Below, piece by piece: positions 10,846 through 21,136 of a stretch of 64,000 nt of DNA (position 1 is its first letter; the number at the start of each line of letters is the position of its first letter). Both the position numbers and the translations under genes were made by a program. Source of the stretch: Plantago major. Taxonomy: Eukaryota > Streptophyta > Magnoliopsida > Lamiales > Plantaginaceae. The stretch spans positions 20,920,667 through 20,984,666 of the forward strand of contig CM048842.1 in NCBI GenBank assembly GCA_026545765.1. Reading direction: 5' to 3'. A model generated the notes under the pieces. It had not been told where the DNA came from. It made no database searches and saw only the letters and a program-made list of their open reading frames with translations.

Positions 10846-12160
10846 CTGAGATTAGAAACATAACACTTTGAAAATTTTATCAAGAAAAATTCTATTTTAC
10901 AAAATCAGATATCTGAGAGGTCAATTACCTCCACTATTGGAGGCTCAGATACTTGTTGCTCAGAGACTTGTGCAGTCTCTGGAAATTTTTCTTGTGATGA
11001 AGGCTTTGATGCCTCATCAATTTCCATTTGTTGTGGGGATTGAGCGGGCAATTCCCTAGCAACTTCTACTTCTTTTTGAACCTGTTAAGTAGAAAGTGTT
11101 AGTTTGAGAAAAATGATCAGAGATTTATATTTGAAGATTATAGGTATCTGAATGAAATACCTTCTCCGCAGAAGGTTCAGATACTTGTTCCTCAGAGACC
11201 TTGGAAGTCTCTGGAATCTTTTTTGAAGAGATAGACTTTTCAGTGTTTTCATTTTTCTTCTCAGTTGGAGCCTATTAGAAACAAACACTTAATAGTATTA
11301 GTCAAGTGTATAAAGCACATATCTGAGATGTTATATCTTAAGGAACTATCTTCTACCTGTGAGACAAGCTCCTGTTCCTTAAGTGGTGAGGCTATGGAGG
11401 CCTCCTTCTCAGATTCTGAGGCAAGCTTTGCAGCTTCCTCTTGATGTTGTGTTTCTAATTCAGCCTGTATCAAAGAAATTTTATTAAATAACAAGATTAA
11501 CAAACACAAAAATATCACAAGTAAAGAGTTAAACCATTCACCACGAGCAAAGGTCAGTCGATTGGTCTCTGGAACTTGTGACCCTTCTATGCGTTGGTCT
11601 TGTTGTTCCATTTCAGCTTCTTTGTTTGAAGTTTTAGGTACTTCAGACCTTTCCTGAGTGTGAAACTTTGTTGCCTCCCCTAGTTGATCATTCTGAGCAG
11701 ATGCCTCAGTTTGATCCCTCTCATTGAGTTGGGGAACCTGCTCTTTTGCAGGATTTTCTTCAGCAAGGAAAGATGTTGGTATCTCATGCTGTAACTCAAG
11801 TACCATTTCAGCAGCATCCACTACTGGTTGTTGTGGTTGGTGTGATGGTTCTGATCTGGATGAAGAAGGTGATGCTATATGGGGCTTGTCCAGATCTACT
11901 TGAGACAGACTTTTAAGTGTTGAGGCAATGGCAGTATCCTCCAACACTAAGTTATCACTCATCAAAGAATCTTCAATAAGCTTAAGTGTTTCTTGCTCTG
12001 ATGGTGTGTTTTGTCCAGTGACTTTGGACACATTTGCTTCTTCAGCAACCTTTGGAACAGGTGCTTGTTCAGCAACCTGTGGTGTAGGTTCTTCTTCAGA
12101 TACCTCTACACTTGTTACTTTTTCAGCAACCTTAGCCCTCTTTGATTTCTATAGGACTTG
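10846..12160 (-). pseudogene. Copia accessory gene, short duplicated exons and introns
   Basis: The frame from 12160 enters a proline/glutamine-rich section, then four candidate GT-AG introns occur at 11465-11518 (54 nt), 11272-11356 (85 nt), 11082-11160 (79 nt) and 10846-10928 (83 nt). The internal exons between them are 108, 111 and 153 nt, all multiples of three. The last two share the peptide pattern PETxxVSExQVSEP, which suggests exon duplication. Donor sites include CACAG/GTAGAAG and GAG/GTAATT; acceptors are pyrimidine-rich. The same sites recur in the copies at 41480 and 61745. The 54-nt intron is short for a plant and stays in frame here, encoding a hydrophobic stretch, so it may be coding instead. 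Confidence 0.6.
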
Positions 12161-12188
12161 AGAGATAACTAACTCATTATCATCATCG

Positions 12189-13457
12189 TCAGAGCTCGAT
12201 CTCATCAGCATTAGGAACTAATTGATCCATAATCCCTGCGGTTTCTGCAGATAGGGCTTGGTACCTGACATTACTCTCATTTTTACCAATGAGTTCATCA
12301 GCAAGGCTCTCCTTGGCAACATTGATGAGTTCATCAGCAGTTGTATCTTTTGCAGTATTGATGAGTTCATCAGCAGTGGCGGCAGATATCTGATAGTCGA
12401 CATCCACAATGGGTATGCCTTCTGATTTGCCAGCAGACTTCTTTCGTGAAGTTCTGGGCTTTTTGGTCGCAACGGTTCCCTCAGATACCTCTTCAGTCTT
12501 TCGTTTCTTGGAACCTTTCTGAGATGCAGTAACCTTTTTCATCATGTTTGTATACTCATATTTGTAGAAGAGTTCTTTGTTATATGTCAGCCTTCTCTCT
12601 GAGCTCAATGCCAAGCTTCTCCAGCAAGAAGCATATCTTTAGTCCATAGCTCACTGTCGCTTTTGGCTCAGCAAGACCCTTAACGATTTTAGGCTCAAAG
12701 CCTTGAATCTTCTTCACAAATTTCATAAAGGCGTACTTTCCCCAGTTGAAAGGGTTTTACAGCCTTTTGTCTTATTGTTTCAACAAGAACATCATCATCC
12801 AGCGTTCTTGGCTTATTTGGTCGGCACCTCCTTGTAGACCATCAAAGCATCTGTGAAGAATGCATGCCAACACATCCCAGTGAACCAAAAATGTCTGGTT
12901 CTGATGTCAGCAAGTTTGAAGTCAGTGGCTGTATCTGGTTTTTCAAGATCGCACACATCACTGTACAGTTGCTTCACACCTTCAAGGAGATCATCATCCT
13001 TGGTGTTTATTTCAAAATGATTTCCAAGATTTTGAAGTCCAAACAACTCACAGAAAGTTGTCAAGTTCAAAAAGATGTCCTTTCCTTGAACTTTTGACTT
13101 TATAGACACTATTTCAGTGCCTTCAGATACACAGAAAATAATCCTGGAATTGTTGTAGAATTCCAACACATCTAGTGAAGAAACTCCACTGGGAATGGCA
13201 GACAGGAAACCTTTGGTTTGTGCCTTTTCACGCATATCAAGGATTAGCTTCCTATCGGCTTGATTTTCAATAGCAGCAGTAAGGTATTCCTCAATCATGG
13301 CACCACCCCAAATCATCCTGTGATTTGAAGTCCAATGATTAGGATTGAAGTCTCCAACCAAACGATTGTTTGTGATAACCAACTCTGGTGCTTGCTTTTC
13401 AGCAGTACCAGAGGTAGTAAATTGGGATTTCTGGGTAGAAGCACGTTTTGGAGCCAT
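12189..13457 (-). pseudogene. Copia accessory gene, N-terminal part
   Basis: Starts with ATG (MAPKRASTQKSQ) at 13457. It runs through a conserved domain (NHWTSNHRMIWGGAMIEEYL, LDVLEFYNNSRI, DDDLLEGVKQLYSDVCDLEK) to a stop at 12813. In a shifted frame it continues with MMMFLL, NPFNWGKYAFMKFVKKIQGF and the basic, nuclear-signal-like KKRKTEEVSEG and KKPRTSRKKSAGK, then tandem ADELIN(A/T)A-type repeats to 12189. The break after KEV(P/L)T(K/R) occurs at the same place in all three copies. The domain resembles hypothetical proteins often annotated in plant genomes as transposon-associated; no enzyme motif is visible. The ATG context, and a TATA box 181-192 bp upstream, suggest a separate transcript. 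Confidence 0.6.
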
Positions 13458-13637
13458 CTATTTATATAGTGAGAGTTTTCGTAAGTCTGAAAGAGATTAA
13501 GGAATGTGATTAGTGATTCTTTGTAGAAGACTAATTGAAGAACAGAGTTTTGCAGAAAAGTTTGAAGGATTGTTTTTGCTATTCTTGTGCAAGTATGAAT
13601 GTTGGATTAGGCGAAAGTGATTTCTTTTGCCAAAATC

Positions 13638-13649
13638 CTATATATATAG
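13638..13649 (-). promoter_or_regulatory. Internal TATA-like box
   Basis: The palindrome CTATATATATAG lies 181-192 bases upstream of the accessory-gene ATG, in the pol-accessory spacer. The same box occurs at 41278-41289, about 190-200 bases before the ATG of the plus copy, with conserved flanks (GGATTTTGGCAAAAGAAATC). This would give the accessory gene a promoter independent of the LTR. Confidence 0.45.
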
Positions 13650-14153
13650 CAACGTAACTCTCAACAGACATATACATACAAATTGATTTCGTATGTAAGT
13701 ATTTGTGTACTTGCAGATAGCCGTGGGTAAAGTTTGTTTGACAATAAATGCTTAGTACGCCACGTCTGAGTTTTTACAGTCCACCATTTTACAGAGAAAT
13801 AATCTCATCCGTTAAGATCAAACGCCCATTTCATCAAGGGTCAATATTGCTTCTTCAGCAATGATCACAATCAGCAATTGTAATTGTGCCCAATTAATGA
13901 ATTTTGGCGATTAGGTATCTGAATCACATTTCTTCTGTGTGAATAAGACCATCTTTTGTTTCTGAGTCTATCTCACACTCAGTATCTGTCCAAGTTTTAC
14001 ACAAAGATATAAATAATACAAATTTCAAGAGAGTAGTTGATTGCAGACAGTTGTACTATTCTCTTTTGTGTTCCCCCTCACTGAGTGATCTAGATATCTG
14101 AGTACATGTCTCAGAAATCTCCAAATAGCCATTTTACCCTTTTGCCTGTGATT

Positions 14154-14272
14154 TCTGGATACCCATTCCAGATACCTCTTTTCTGGATACCCGTTACAGG
14201 CTTCTTTTCCCTCTATATCTGGATACCCGTTCCAGTTTTCTTTTCCCTCTATATCTGGATACCCGTTCCAGA
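14154..14272 (-). repeat. Tandem hairpin repeats after pol
   Basis: Four units of the inverted-repeat motif TCTGGAACGGGTATCCAGA (sense) occur at 14154-14172, 14182-14200, 14218-14236 and 14254-14272, with spacings of 28, 36 and 36 bases. Each can fold as TCTGGA/TCCAGA around ACGGGTA. They lie about 40 bases after the pol stop. The plus copy has three units at the same place. Confidence 0.8.
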
Positions 14273-14313
14273 TATCTCTTTCTTTGATATCTTCTTCAGA
14301 TATCTGAACTTTT

Positions 14314-14863
14314 TCAGTTCTTTGGTAGCTCCATTAGTCCAAGACTATGTCTTAAAGCTAAGAATCTACTTTCTTGTAGTGGCTTAGTGAAGATATCTGC
14401 AAGTTGGTCTTCAGTACCAATCTTGAGTATCTCTATATTGCTTTGTTCTTGCATGAAACTTAGGATTCTGAGTTATGGCAATAGCACTTGTGTTGTCACA
14501 GAAAATCGGAATTTTCTCTTCATTGAGTCCATAGTCTCTGAGTTGTTGTTGTATCCACAATATTTGTGAAGCACAATACCCAGCAACAATATATTCAGCC
14601 TCTGTGGTATATGTGGCAATTGAATTTTGTTTCATACTGAACCATGATATCAATCTGGCACCAAGAAATTGACAAGTTCCTGAGGTGCTTTTTCTATCAA
14701 GCAACGATCCAGCATAGTCAGCATCAGAATAGCCAACTAAAATTGATCCACTGTCTTTTGGATACCACAATCCAACTTCTACAGTACCCTTTACATACCT
14801 TAATATTTTCATAGCAATGTTGTAGTGTGATTGCATTGGATTTGTCTGAAATCTGGCACACAC
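14314..14863 (-). pseudogene. Copia RNase H, deleted and frameshifted
   Basis: Encodes the copia RNase H domain, with YVKGTVEVGLWYPK, the active-site region VGYSDADYAGS, RKSTSGTCQFLG, TTEAEYIVAG and CDNTSAIAITQNPKFHARTK. Relative to the plus copy about 40 bases are missing near 14441, apparently between AATATAGAG repeats; this removes the HIDVRHHF segment and shifts the frame. The normal pol end (LQESRFLALRHSLGL) and the stop at 14314 are still recognisable. Confidence 0.85.
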
Positions 14864-15645
14864 TCAAACTGCATATTGAATATCAGGTCTACTTGCAGTG
14901 AGGTACAGTAGAGACCCAATCAATTTTCTATACTTGTGCTCTTCAACACTCTTGTCAGATTCAGTATAGGTCATTTTGGTTCCAATGCTCATAGGTATCT
15001 TAGCATTCTTTTTAGAAGGCTTTACATTAAATTTGTTGAGCATGTCTTTTGCATACTTTGTTTGACTAATGAATATTCCATCATTGAGTTGCTTGACTTG
15101 CAGCCCTAGGAAATAATTCAATTCTCCCATCATGCTCATTTCAAATTTACTTTTCATGAGCTCAGCAAAGTCTTCACAAAGATGCTTGTCTTTAGATCCA
15201 AATATAATGTCATCAACATATACTTGAACTAAAAGTAGTTTCCCATCATGGTTCAATGTAAAGAGTTTTTATCAACATCTCCTTTCTTGACACCACTTTC
15301 TAGTAGATATCTGGCCAATGTATCATACCATGCTCTTAGAGCTTGTTTCAGCCCATACAGAGCTTTCTGAAGCTTATAGATCATCCTACTTTCTGAGGAA
15401 ACCTCAAAGCCTGGTGGTTGCTCAACATAGACTTCCTCAGCAAGTTCACCATTTAGGAATGCACTCTTGACATCCATTTGATAAACTGTAAAGTCATTAT
15501 GAGCTGCAAAGGCTAGAAAGAGTCTTATTGCATCCAATCTTGCAACTGGTGCATAAGATTCATCAAAATCTAGTCCTTGATCAGGTAAATCCTCGCAACC
15601 ATTTTGCTTTGCTTTGTTTCTGGTTATTTCACCAGACTCATTCAT
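14864..15645 (-). pseudogene. Copia reverse transcriptase, frameshifted
   Basis: The RVT_2-type reverse transcriptase lies in two frames. The frame at 15645-15253 carries [33 protein letters not shown] and [13 protein letters not shown]. The frame at 15256-14864 carries the catalytic YVDD (codons at 15209-15220), SKFEMSMMGELNYFLGLQ and YRKLIGSLLYLTASRPDIQY. A small frame change near 15255 and loss of a few bases near 15590 break the polyprotein. The catalytic residues themselves are intact. Confidence 0.9.
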
Positions 15646-15708
15646 TTTATTTCTGAAAACCCACTTGGTTCCAATTACAGATATTCCGTCAACAAATGGA
15701 ACCAGTTT

Positions 15709-16206
15709 TCAGACTTTGTTTCTCTCAAATTGATCCAACGCTTCTTGCATTACAGAGATCCAATCTTGATCCTTCAATGCTTCTTCTATAGTTTTAGGTT
15801 CAATATTTGAGATGAAACATCCATAGAAGGAATCTGCATTTCTAGCAATTGCTCTCCTAGTTCTAACACCTTGGTCTAAAGGACCGATCACATCCTTGGC
15901 AGGATGATTTCTTATCCATTTCATAATAGGTTTTGAACTAGTAGGATCAATATCATTTTGATCTGAATGTGAATCAATATGATTTTGATAGGATACTTGT
16001 GCAGTATCTGAGATATCTGACACATGGGAAATGTCATGGATATCTGCCACTTTTTCAGTGTTAGAGATATCTGGAATTTGATTTTCAGCAATCTCATTCT
16101 CATAAACCTCTTTATGATGAAGGTTCTCAGTAACCTGTTCCATTTCTGGAATTCTTATAGGAAATTCTTCATCATGTCTTAGAGTCATCTGGTTGTTACT
16201 AAGCAA
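15709..16206 (-). pseudogene. Copia integrase-RT linker
   Basis: A variable acidic linker between integrase and reverse transcriptase, rich in repeated SDIS/ADIH-type peptides. They come from a DNA stretch dense in GATATCTG. It then enters the conserved KWIRNHPAKDVIGPLDQGVR, TRRAIARNADSFYGCFISNI and EPKTIEEALKDQDW, which open the copia reverse transcriptase region. The matching plus-copy segment is 38714-39334. Confidence 0.8.
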
Positions 16207-16269
16207 TGGTTGCTTTTCATCGTCAGACTCATCCTCTAAGTGAATGATAGATTTGTTTCCTATTGAGGA

Positions 16270-16881
16270 TTATTCTTCAGAATCTTTAATCATCAGCTCT
16301 TTGAACCTTTCTGAGAGATCATCATTCAAGGGTATTTTCTTGTTTCCTTCGTAGAAAACTACATGAACAGATTCTTCAATCTTTTGCGTTCTTTTGTTGT
16401 AGATTCTATAGGCTTTGCTACTCAGAGAATAACCAAGAAACACTCCTTCATCTGCTTTTGGTTGAAATGTTCTCAAGTATTCTTTTCCATTGTTAAGAAC
16501 AAAACATCTGCAACCAAACACCCTTAGATGTTTGATACTAGGGGGTCTACCAATCAAAAGCTCGTAAGGAGTTTTGTCATGGTGTTTGTTAATCAAACAT
16601 CTATTTTGAGTGTAGCAAGCTGTGTTACCAGCTTCAACCCAATAGATTTCACTTATTTCAGTGTCAACAAGCATTGTTCTTGCTGCTTCTTTTAGGGTCC
16701 TATTCTTCCTTTCAGCAACACCATTTTGTTGTGGTGTCCTTACGGAAGATAGTTGATGTTGTATACCTTTGCAGGTACAAAACTCTTTTATGTACTGATT
16801 CACAAACTCAGTACCATTGTCTATTCTGATTACAGATACCTATCATTTTTCATGACTTCAAGCTTATTCAGCAAGTTAGGT
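16270..16881 (-). pseudogene. Copia integrase, 5'-truncated
   Basis: Carries the second half of the integrase core: the glutamate of the DDE triad in QQNGVAERKNRTLKEAARTM, then NRCLINKHHDKTPYELLIGR, HLRVFGCRCFVLN and FLGYSLSSKAYRIYN. Homology continues upstream of the first ATG to about 16881, where it meets an LTR fragment. The zinc-binding domain and the first catalytic aspartate are missing. Confidence 0.9.
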
Positions 16882-16884
16882 ATC

Positions 16885-17003
16885 TGTTAGGAATATCTGT
16901 TAGTATTTTGATCATTCATCACATGTTTCTTATCTTTGCCAGAAAGGTGATTAAGTACTCTTAGTTCACTTGAACATTGTAAAAGAGGAAATCACCGAGT
17001 ATC
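16885..17003 (+). mobile_element. Inverted copia LTR start fragment
   Basis: The first ~115 bases of a same-family LTR on the plus strand (TGTTAGGAATATC through GAGGAAATCACCGAGTAT), wedged between the broken integrase and the oppositely oriented 5' LTR piece. The junction with the minus-strand LTR shares AGTAT (about 16999-17003), consistent with microhomology repair. Confidence 0.75.
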
Positions 17004-17650
17004 CGTTAGGCTCAATGAAATTCAAACTATTGATATCTGAGTATAGTACTGTTGTACGTTTGTCTTCTTCTCAGAGACTGCCATTTTTGTTCAGACATTT
17101 TTGTTCGCACATTTAATGCACTGTACTATACTTTGTCCTGTTGTGCCAACGGAACTATGTATGCTTTCTGAAGCATTGCACGTCCCTTTCCAGAGACCTT
17201 CACATCTCCAGACACTTGTTACACCATTTTTTCCCAGAAACATAGTTTTTATCCAAGGTATCTGAGTGTGGATATCTGTGGGAACTTTTCCTCGTTTAGA
17301 AACCTTGTATGCTCAGATATCTTTTGCAACACTTGTTTATAGAAAAACACTTGTTTCTTCAAGATATCTGGACATAGGTATCTAATGACTTTAGTCTTCA
17401 GCAATCTTGTGCAGTCTTCAAATCTTCAAATACGTTGAACTCTTCTCCTGGATGCCTTCTTCTTGGTCTTCTTTAGAGAAATAAAAATTACATTCAGAGA
17501 CCTAACGTCCTATACAAGATTTTCTAGACTATCATACTTAGTGATTTTCCTCTTTTACAGTATTCAAGTGAACCAAGAGTACTAACCACCTTTCTGAGCT
17601 AAGATAAGTCATTAGGTTACTGATCAAAATCTAAACAGATATTCCTAACA
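17000..17650 (-). mobile_element. Copia 5' LTR, truncated
   Basis: The first ~650 bases of the minus-strand 5' LTR, starting TGTTAGGAATATC at 17650 and stopping at about 17000, before its TATA box. It closely matches 7080-7715. It lacks the promoter, transcribed leader and primer site, so the element at 6139-17650 cannot be transcribed from this end. Confidence 0.85.
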
Positions 17651-18064
17651 ATGCGTGATCACTGATTGAAGAAATTTGTGCCAGCACTGAGAAAACCAAA
17701 GAAAACAAGTTCGAAGTTTTGAAGCTAAAATTCTAAAATTTCAAACAAGGGCCTACTAACCCTTGATAAAGTTGATTTTTGGTTTACAACACTGATGAGT
17801 GAAATGGCTGGACTTGGTGAAAGTGATAGATACTCTAACTCCGAAAAGGTTAAGACTATCGTAAGAAGCTTATATCAAAACTGGGAACATACTCAGTATT
17901 TCTACTTCAACCAAGGAATGTCAAACATCACACCAGTTGAGCTTTTCTCACACTTGGCATTTGTCAACTATGAGACAAAGCGAAGAGGACATATGACTGC
18001 TGAAACAACGCAAAATGTTACTCTATTAAGTCATGGATCTTCTGAAAAAGAAGGAAACCAAAGA
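17651..18064 (+). pseudogene. Copia gag, continuation of the interrupted copy
   Basis: Resumes the gag broken at 6138, after the duplicated ATGCG. It encodes the region from the C-S-L-I-K-E-I segment onward; the clearest frame is 17795-18064 with EMAGLGESDRYSNSEKVKTI, VRSLYQNWEHTQYFYFNQGM and FSHLAFVNYETKRRGHM. It matches 57245-57660 and 35397-35590. It is cut again at 18065 by a second same-family LTR in reverse orientation. A frame error lies near 17760. Confidence 0.85.
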
Positions 18065-19459
18065 TGTTGGTCCAAATAACGACAAAGTAAAATAGGGGGG
18101 GGGGGGGTTGAATAGTCTTTTCAAACTTTTGTCGATAAAACAGTTTCTGAGATATCTGTGAAGGTATCTGATACTTATAATCAGAAAGCAGAAGACTTTT
18201 GTGATAAGTGCACGTGCTCAACAAGCTATAATGTGTGTAAGTACTCAGCAAGCAATAAATACGCAATAAGTAAAGTGCAGTAAGTAAATAACACAGTGCT
18301 TTTATAGTGGTATCTGAAGGTGGTGTAATCCCTCAACTAATCCACTCGCCCTTTCTCATTTGAATCCACTAAGATAAGATATTGAGTTCCCTTACAAAGT
18401 CTTATCTCTTGATCCCTTTTACACTAGGTTCCCAACCAAGTGTTCCCCTGAGTTATTCCCCGGCTTTCTCAACCAAGTACTTCCTCTACTCAATAACCTT
18501 TGAGCTATTCCTTAGTTTTCCAAACTAAGTACTTCCTGTGCTCAACGCCTGTGTGGTGTTAGTTATGGTAGTTTGTCAGGTGAGCTAGCTCTTACAACTT
18601 GTTCAGTTATCTCATAGAGCTCAATAGAATCAACCTTACTTAATACACTTTGCAATGTATGGTAAGTTGTTCTTTACTGACCCAATTCTTGATGTTGTTC
18701 AAGAGAATGAATCTCAGATATAAGTCGCAACTTTATCCTTGGATTCAACTCCTTCACAATACGCAATTCTTGTTTAAGGATCAGGATACTTAGAACTTTC
18801 GTGCTACTTATAAATCAAGAGCTTTAGTCGCAACAGAAAGCTAGAGAGTAAGTAGGTAGAAGGCTTGTATGCTTGAATGTAAGATTGTATTTCTGGGTGT
18901 GTTCCAGTGTATCTTTCAAACATTCTAAGTGATGATATTTATAGTTGAAAATCATGCTGTTTGAATAGTATCCGTTAGGCACAATGAAATTCAAACTATT
19001 GAGATCTGAAGGTAGTACGACAGTGTGCTTTGTCTCTTTACAGAAATTTCCTCTTTTGTTCAGACATCTTTGTCTGCGTAATTAATGCACTGTACTATCT
19101 TTTGTCATGTAGTCTCAATGGAACAATGCAAGCTATCTGATGCTTTGCATGTCCTTATTCAGTCATCATTGATTATCTGAAACCTATTGAAATACTTGTC
19201 TTCCAAAGACACATGATTTCTTCAAGGTATCTGAGCCAAACTATCTGAGGAGACATTTCTCCTTATTAGTCTTCAGCAATCTTGTGCAGTCTCTTGATCT
19301 TCAATAATGAGCTCCTTCTGGTGGATGCTTACTTCTTGGTCTTCATCAAAGATATACAAATTACAATTTGAGACCTAACATCCTATACAAGATTTGCTAG
19401 ACTAACATACTCATTAAGCTTCCTCTTTTACAATGTTCAAGTGAACTAAGAGTACTAGC
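18065..19459 (-). mobile_element. Copia LTR, truncated
   Basis: A minus-strand LTR running from its 3' end (TGTTGG at 18065) with the G-tract, hairpin region and TATA box to about 19459. The last ~90 bases expected at the LTR start are absent and unrelated DNA follows. It is inserted in, or truncating, the gag of the outer copia. Confidence 0.85.
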
Positions 19460-20339
19460 CCAGTATAGAGCCCAATAGTTTATCATCTTCATACACTATA
19501 AAGCCCAGTAGTTTATTAACTAACCAATTAGCTACCAGCTAACTTATCCCATACCAGCTATCGTTCTGTTAAACAGAGCGATCATCTACCTAACAATTTT
19601 ATTAGATTTCTAGGTTATAAGGTTAATGATAAGATATTGTTAAACAAAATGATAAACTAGTGTTAGAAGTAGGGCTACAAAAGCTCGGCTAGTTTAGGAA
19701 AAATTGTCTGAAGCTCAAGCTCGATCGAGCTGTATAACTTGAGCTCTAGATCGAAAGAAAATGTCATTATTCGAGCTCGGCTCGCAAGCTTCATTATTTC
19801 TTTTAATTAATTTTTAAACTCGAATGCTCGAATTTAGCTCAACTCGCGAGCTCGAAAACTAACAAAGTACGAATATAGTTCGACTTAACTCGAAATCGAA
19901 TTACTATAATTTATGTTCGAAAGAGTCGATCTTTTTTTGAGCCGAGTTGGAGCAGTGAAAAAAAGATCGACTCAGTCTCCAGCCGTAAGGATGTAAAATT
20001 AATTGCAATTGGTTAAAAATAAAAGGAAAAAAACGCTTGACTCGAAAGCTCGAAATCTTTAAAAATTAACAAAAAAAAATTACATATATATTTTGAAAAA
20101 AAATCAAGCAGCTCGTCAAGCTTCTCCATATTCGAGCTCGACTAGAATATATAATTGAGTTATAATTTAAATTCGAAAGAGTAAATCTTTTTTCGACCCA
20201 AATTGGACCAGCTATAAAGAAAAGATCGACTTAGTCTCTAGCCTGAAGGAAGTAAAATTAATTGCAATTGGTTAGGAAAAAAAAAAAAAAAAAGGCGCTC
20301 GCCTCCCAACCTTCCACGACCCTCTGTCTGTTCACACAG
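19460..20339. other. Non-coding region upstream of ERF gene
   Basis: AT-rich DNA without a recognisable gene. It holds clusters of GAGCTCG/CTCGAGC-like words (19690-19870) and an imperfect direct duplication of about 110 bases: 19917-20030 and 20172-20297 share TTCGAAAGAGT, AAAAGATCGACT and AAAATTAATTGCAATTGGTTA. A long A-run (20279-20294) ends it. It includes the likely ERF promoter; no confident TATA box was chosen. Confidence 0.5.
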
Positions 20340-20494
20340 TAGAGAGAGAAAGTGACAGGCAGAAATAAAGGGAGCAAGAAAAAGAAAGACAGAGTCAGAT
20401 TTTCATCTCTCTCTCACAAAACAAACCCAATCTCATCCATCTCTCTGGTAAACAAAGAAAGGAAATCTATTCGTTGGTTGGTTCGCCTGTACAT

Positions 20495-20509
20495 ATGTCT
20501 CCTTCCTAG
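20495..20509 (+). promoter_or_regulatory. Four-codon upstream ORF in ERF leader
   Basis: ATGTCTCCTTCCTAG (M-S-P-S-stop) lies 49 bases before the ERF start codon, in a CT/GA-rich stretch that looks like a 5' UTR. Such a short upstream frame could lower translation; this is speculative. Confidence 0.3.
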
Positions 20510-20557
20510 CCCTTTTACCGATCGTCTGATCCATCTACCTCTAATCACTTTCCGACC

Positions 20558-21136
20558 ATGAAACGCGGCAGAGCACCGGCGAAGCAGCTGCCGGCCATCG
20601 GTGGATCGGAGATCAAATTCCGAGGCGTTCGTAAAAGACCCTGGGGAAGATTCGCTGCCGAAATCAGAGATCCATGGAAGAAGACCAGAGTTTGGCTCGG
20701 CACTTTCGACACCGCTGAATCCGCCGCCCGTGCCTACGATGCCGCCGCCTTATCCCTCCGTGGTCCCAAGGCCAAGACCAATTTCCCCCAATTCGATGAT
20801 TTTCCCAAATCTCAAAACCCTAACCCTAATCAATTGGACTCATCTCGATTGTATCTTCAGCACCAGAGGCCCACATCCAGCGGGATGAGTAGCACCGTCG
20901 AGTCCTTTAGTGGTCCCAGGCAAGTTGTTGCGATTCCGCCCAGGAAGCATCCAATGTCGCCGCCCAATGATTGTCGGAGCGATTGCGATTCTTCGTCTTC
21001 TGTGGTTGATGATGATGCTGCTGGTTGCGACATAGTCGAATCCTGTAAAAAGTTACTTCCTTTCGATCTTAATATGCCGGCCCCTTTGTCTGACATTGAT
21101 GGGGATGAGCTCGCCTGTACCACTCTCCGGCTGTGA
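20558..21136 (+). CDS. AP2/ERF transcriptional repressor with EAR motif (ERF4/ERF3-like)
   Basis: A 192-residue, intronless plant ethylene-response-factor protein. One AP2 DNA-binding domain spans residues 21-78 ([38 protein letters not shown]). It has the Ala and Asp typical of the ERF rather than the DREB group, so GCC-box binding is expected. A serine-rich motif [12 protein letters not shown] (141-152) and the EAR repression motif DLNMP (170-174, in [11 protein letters not shown]) near the C-terminus are those of subgroup VIIIa repressors (ERF3, ERF4 and relatives). The protein should act in the nucleus as a repressor in ethylene, jasmonate or stress responses. The start codon is the first ATG in frame with the AP2 domain. 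It is complete, in contrast to every other gene in the window. The exact orthologue cannot be told from sequence alone. Confidence 0.95.
   Translation: MKRGRAPAKQLPAIGGSEIKFRGVRKRPWGRFAAEIRDPWKKTRVWLGTFDTAESAARAYDAAALSLRGPKAKTNFPQFDDFPKSQNPNPNQLDSSRLYLQHQRPTSSGMSSTVESFSGPRQVVAIPPRKHPMSPPNDCRSDCDSSSSVVDDDAAGCDIVESCKKLLPFDLNMPAPLSDIDGDELACTTLRL

Larger units (their letters stand above)
6139..17650 (-). mobile_element. Copia retrotransposon with accessory gene, rearranged
   Basis: A minus-strand copia of 11.5 kb inserted in the gag of a relative. It begins and ends with LTR termini (TGTTGG at 6139, CCTAACA at 17650) and has a five-base target duplication with one mismatch. Leftward from the 5' end it has a truncated LTR (17650 to about 17000), a small inverted LTR piece, integrase from the middle of the core, reverse transcriptase, RNase H, hairpin repeats, the accessory gene and the 3' LTR. 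The 3' half of the 5' LTR, the primer site, gag, protease and the start of integrase are lost. The layout of pol followed by a long extra region recalls sireviruses (Maximus/SIRE lineage); that lineage call is an inference. Confidence 0.85.

Noticed and set aside
14106..14387. 93-codon plus-strand frame with repeated SLYIWIPVP
   Set aside because: Antisense reading of the tandem hairpin repeats after pol.
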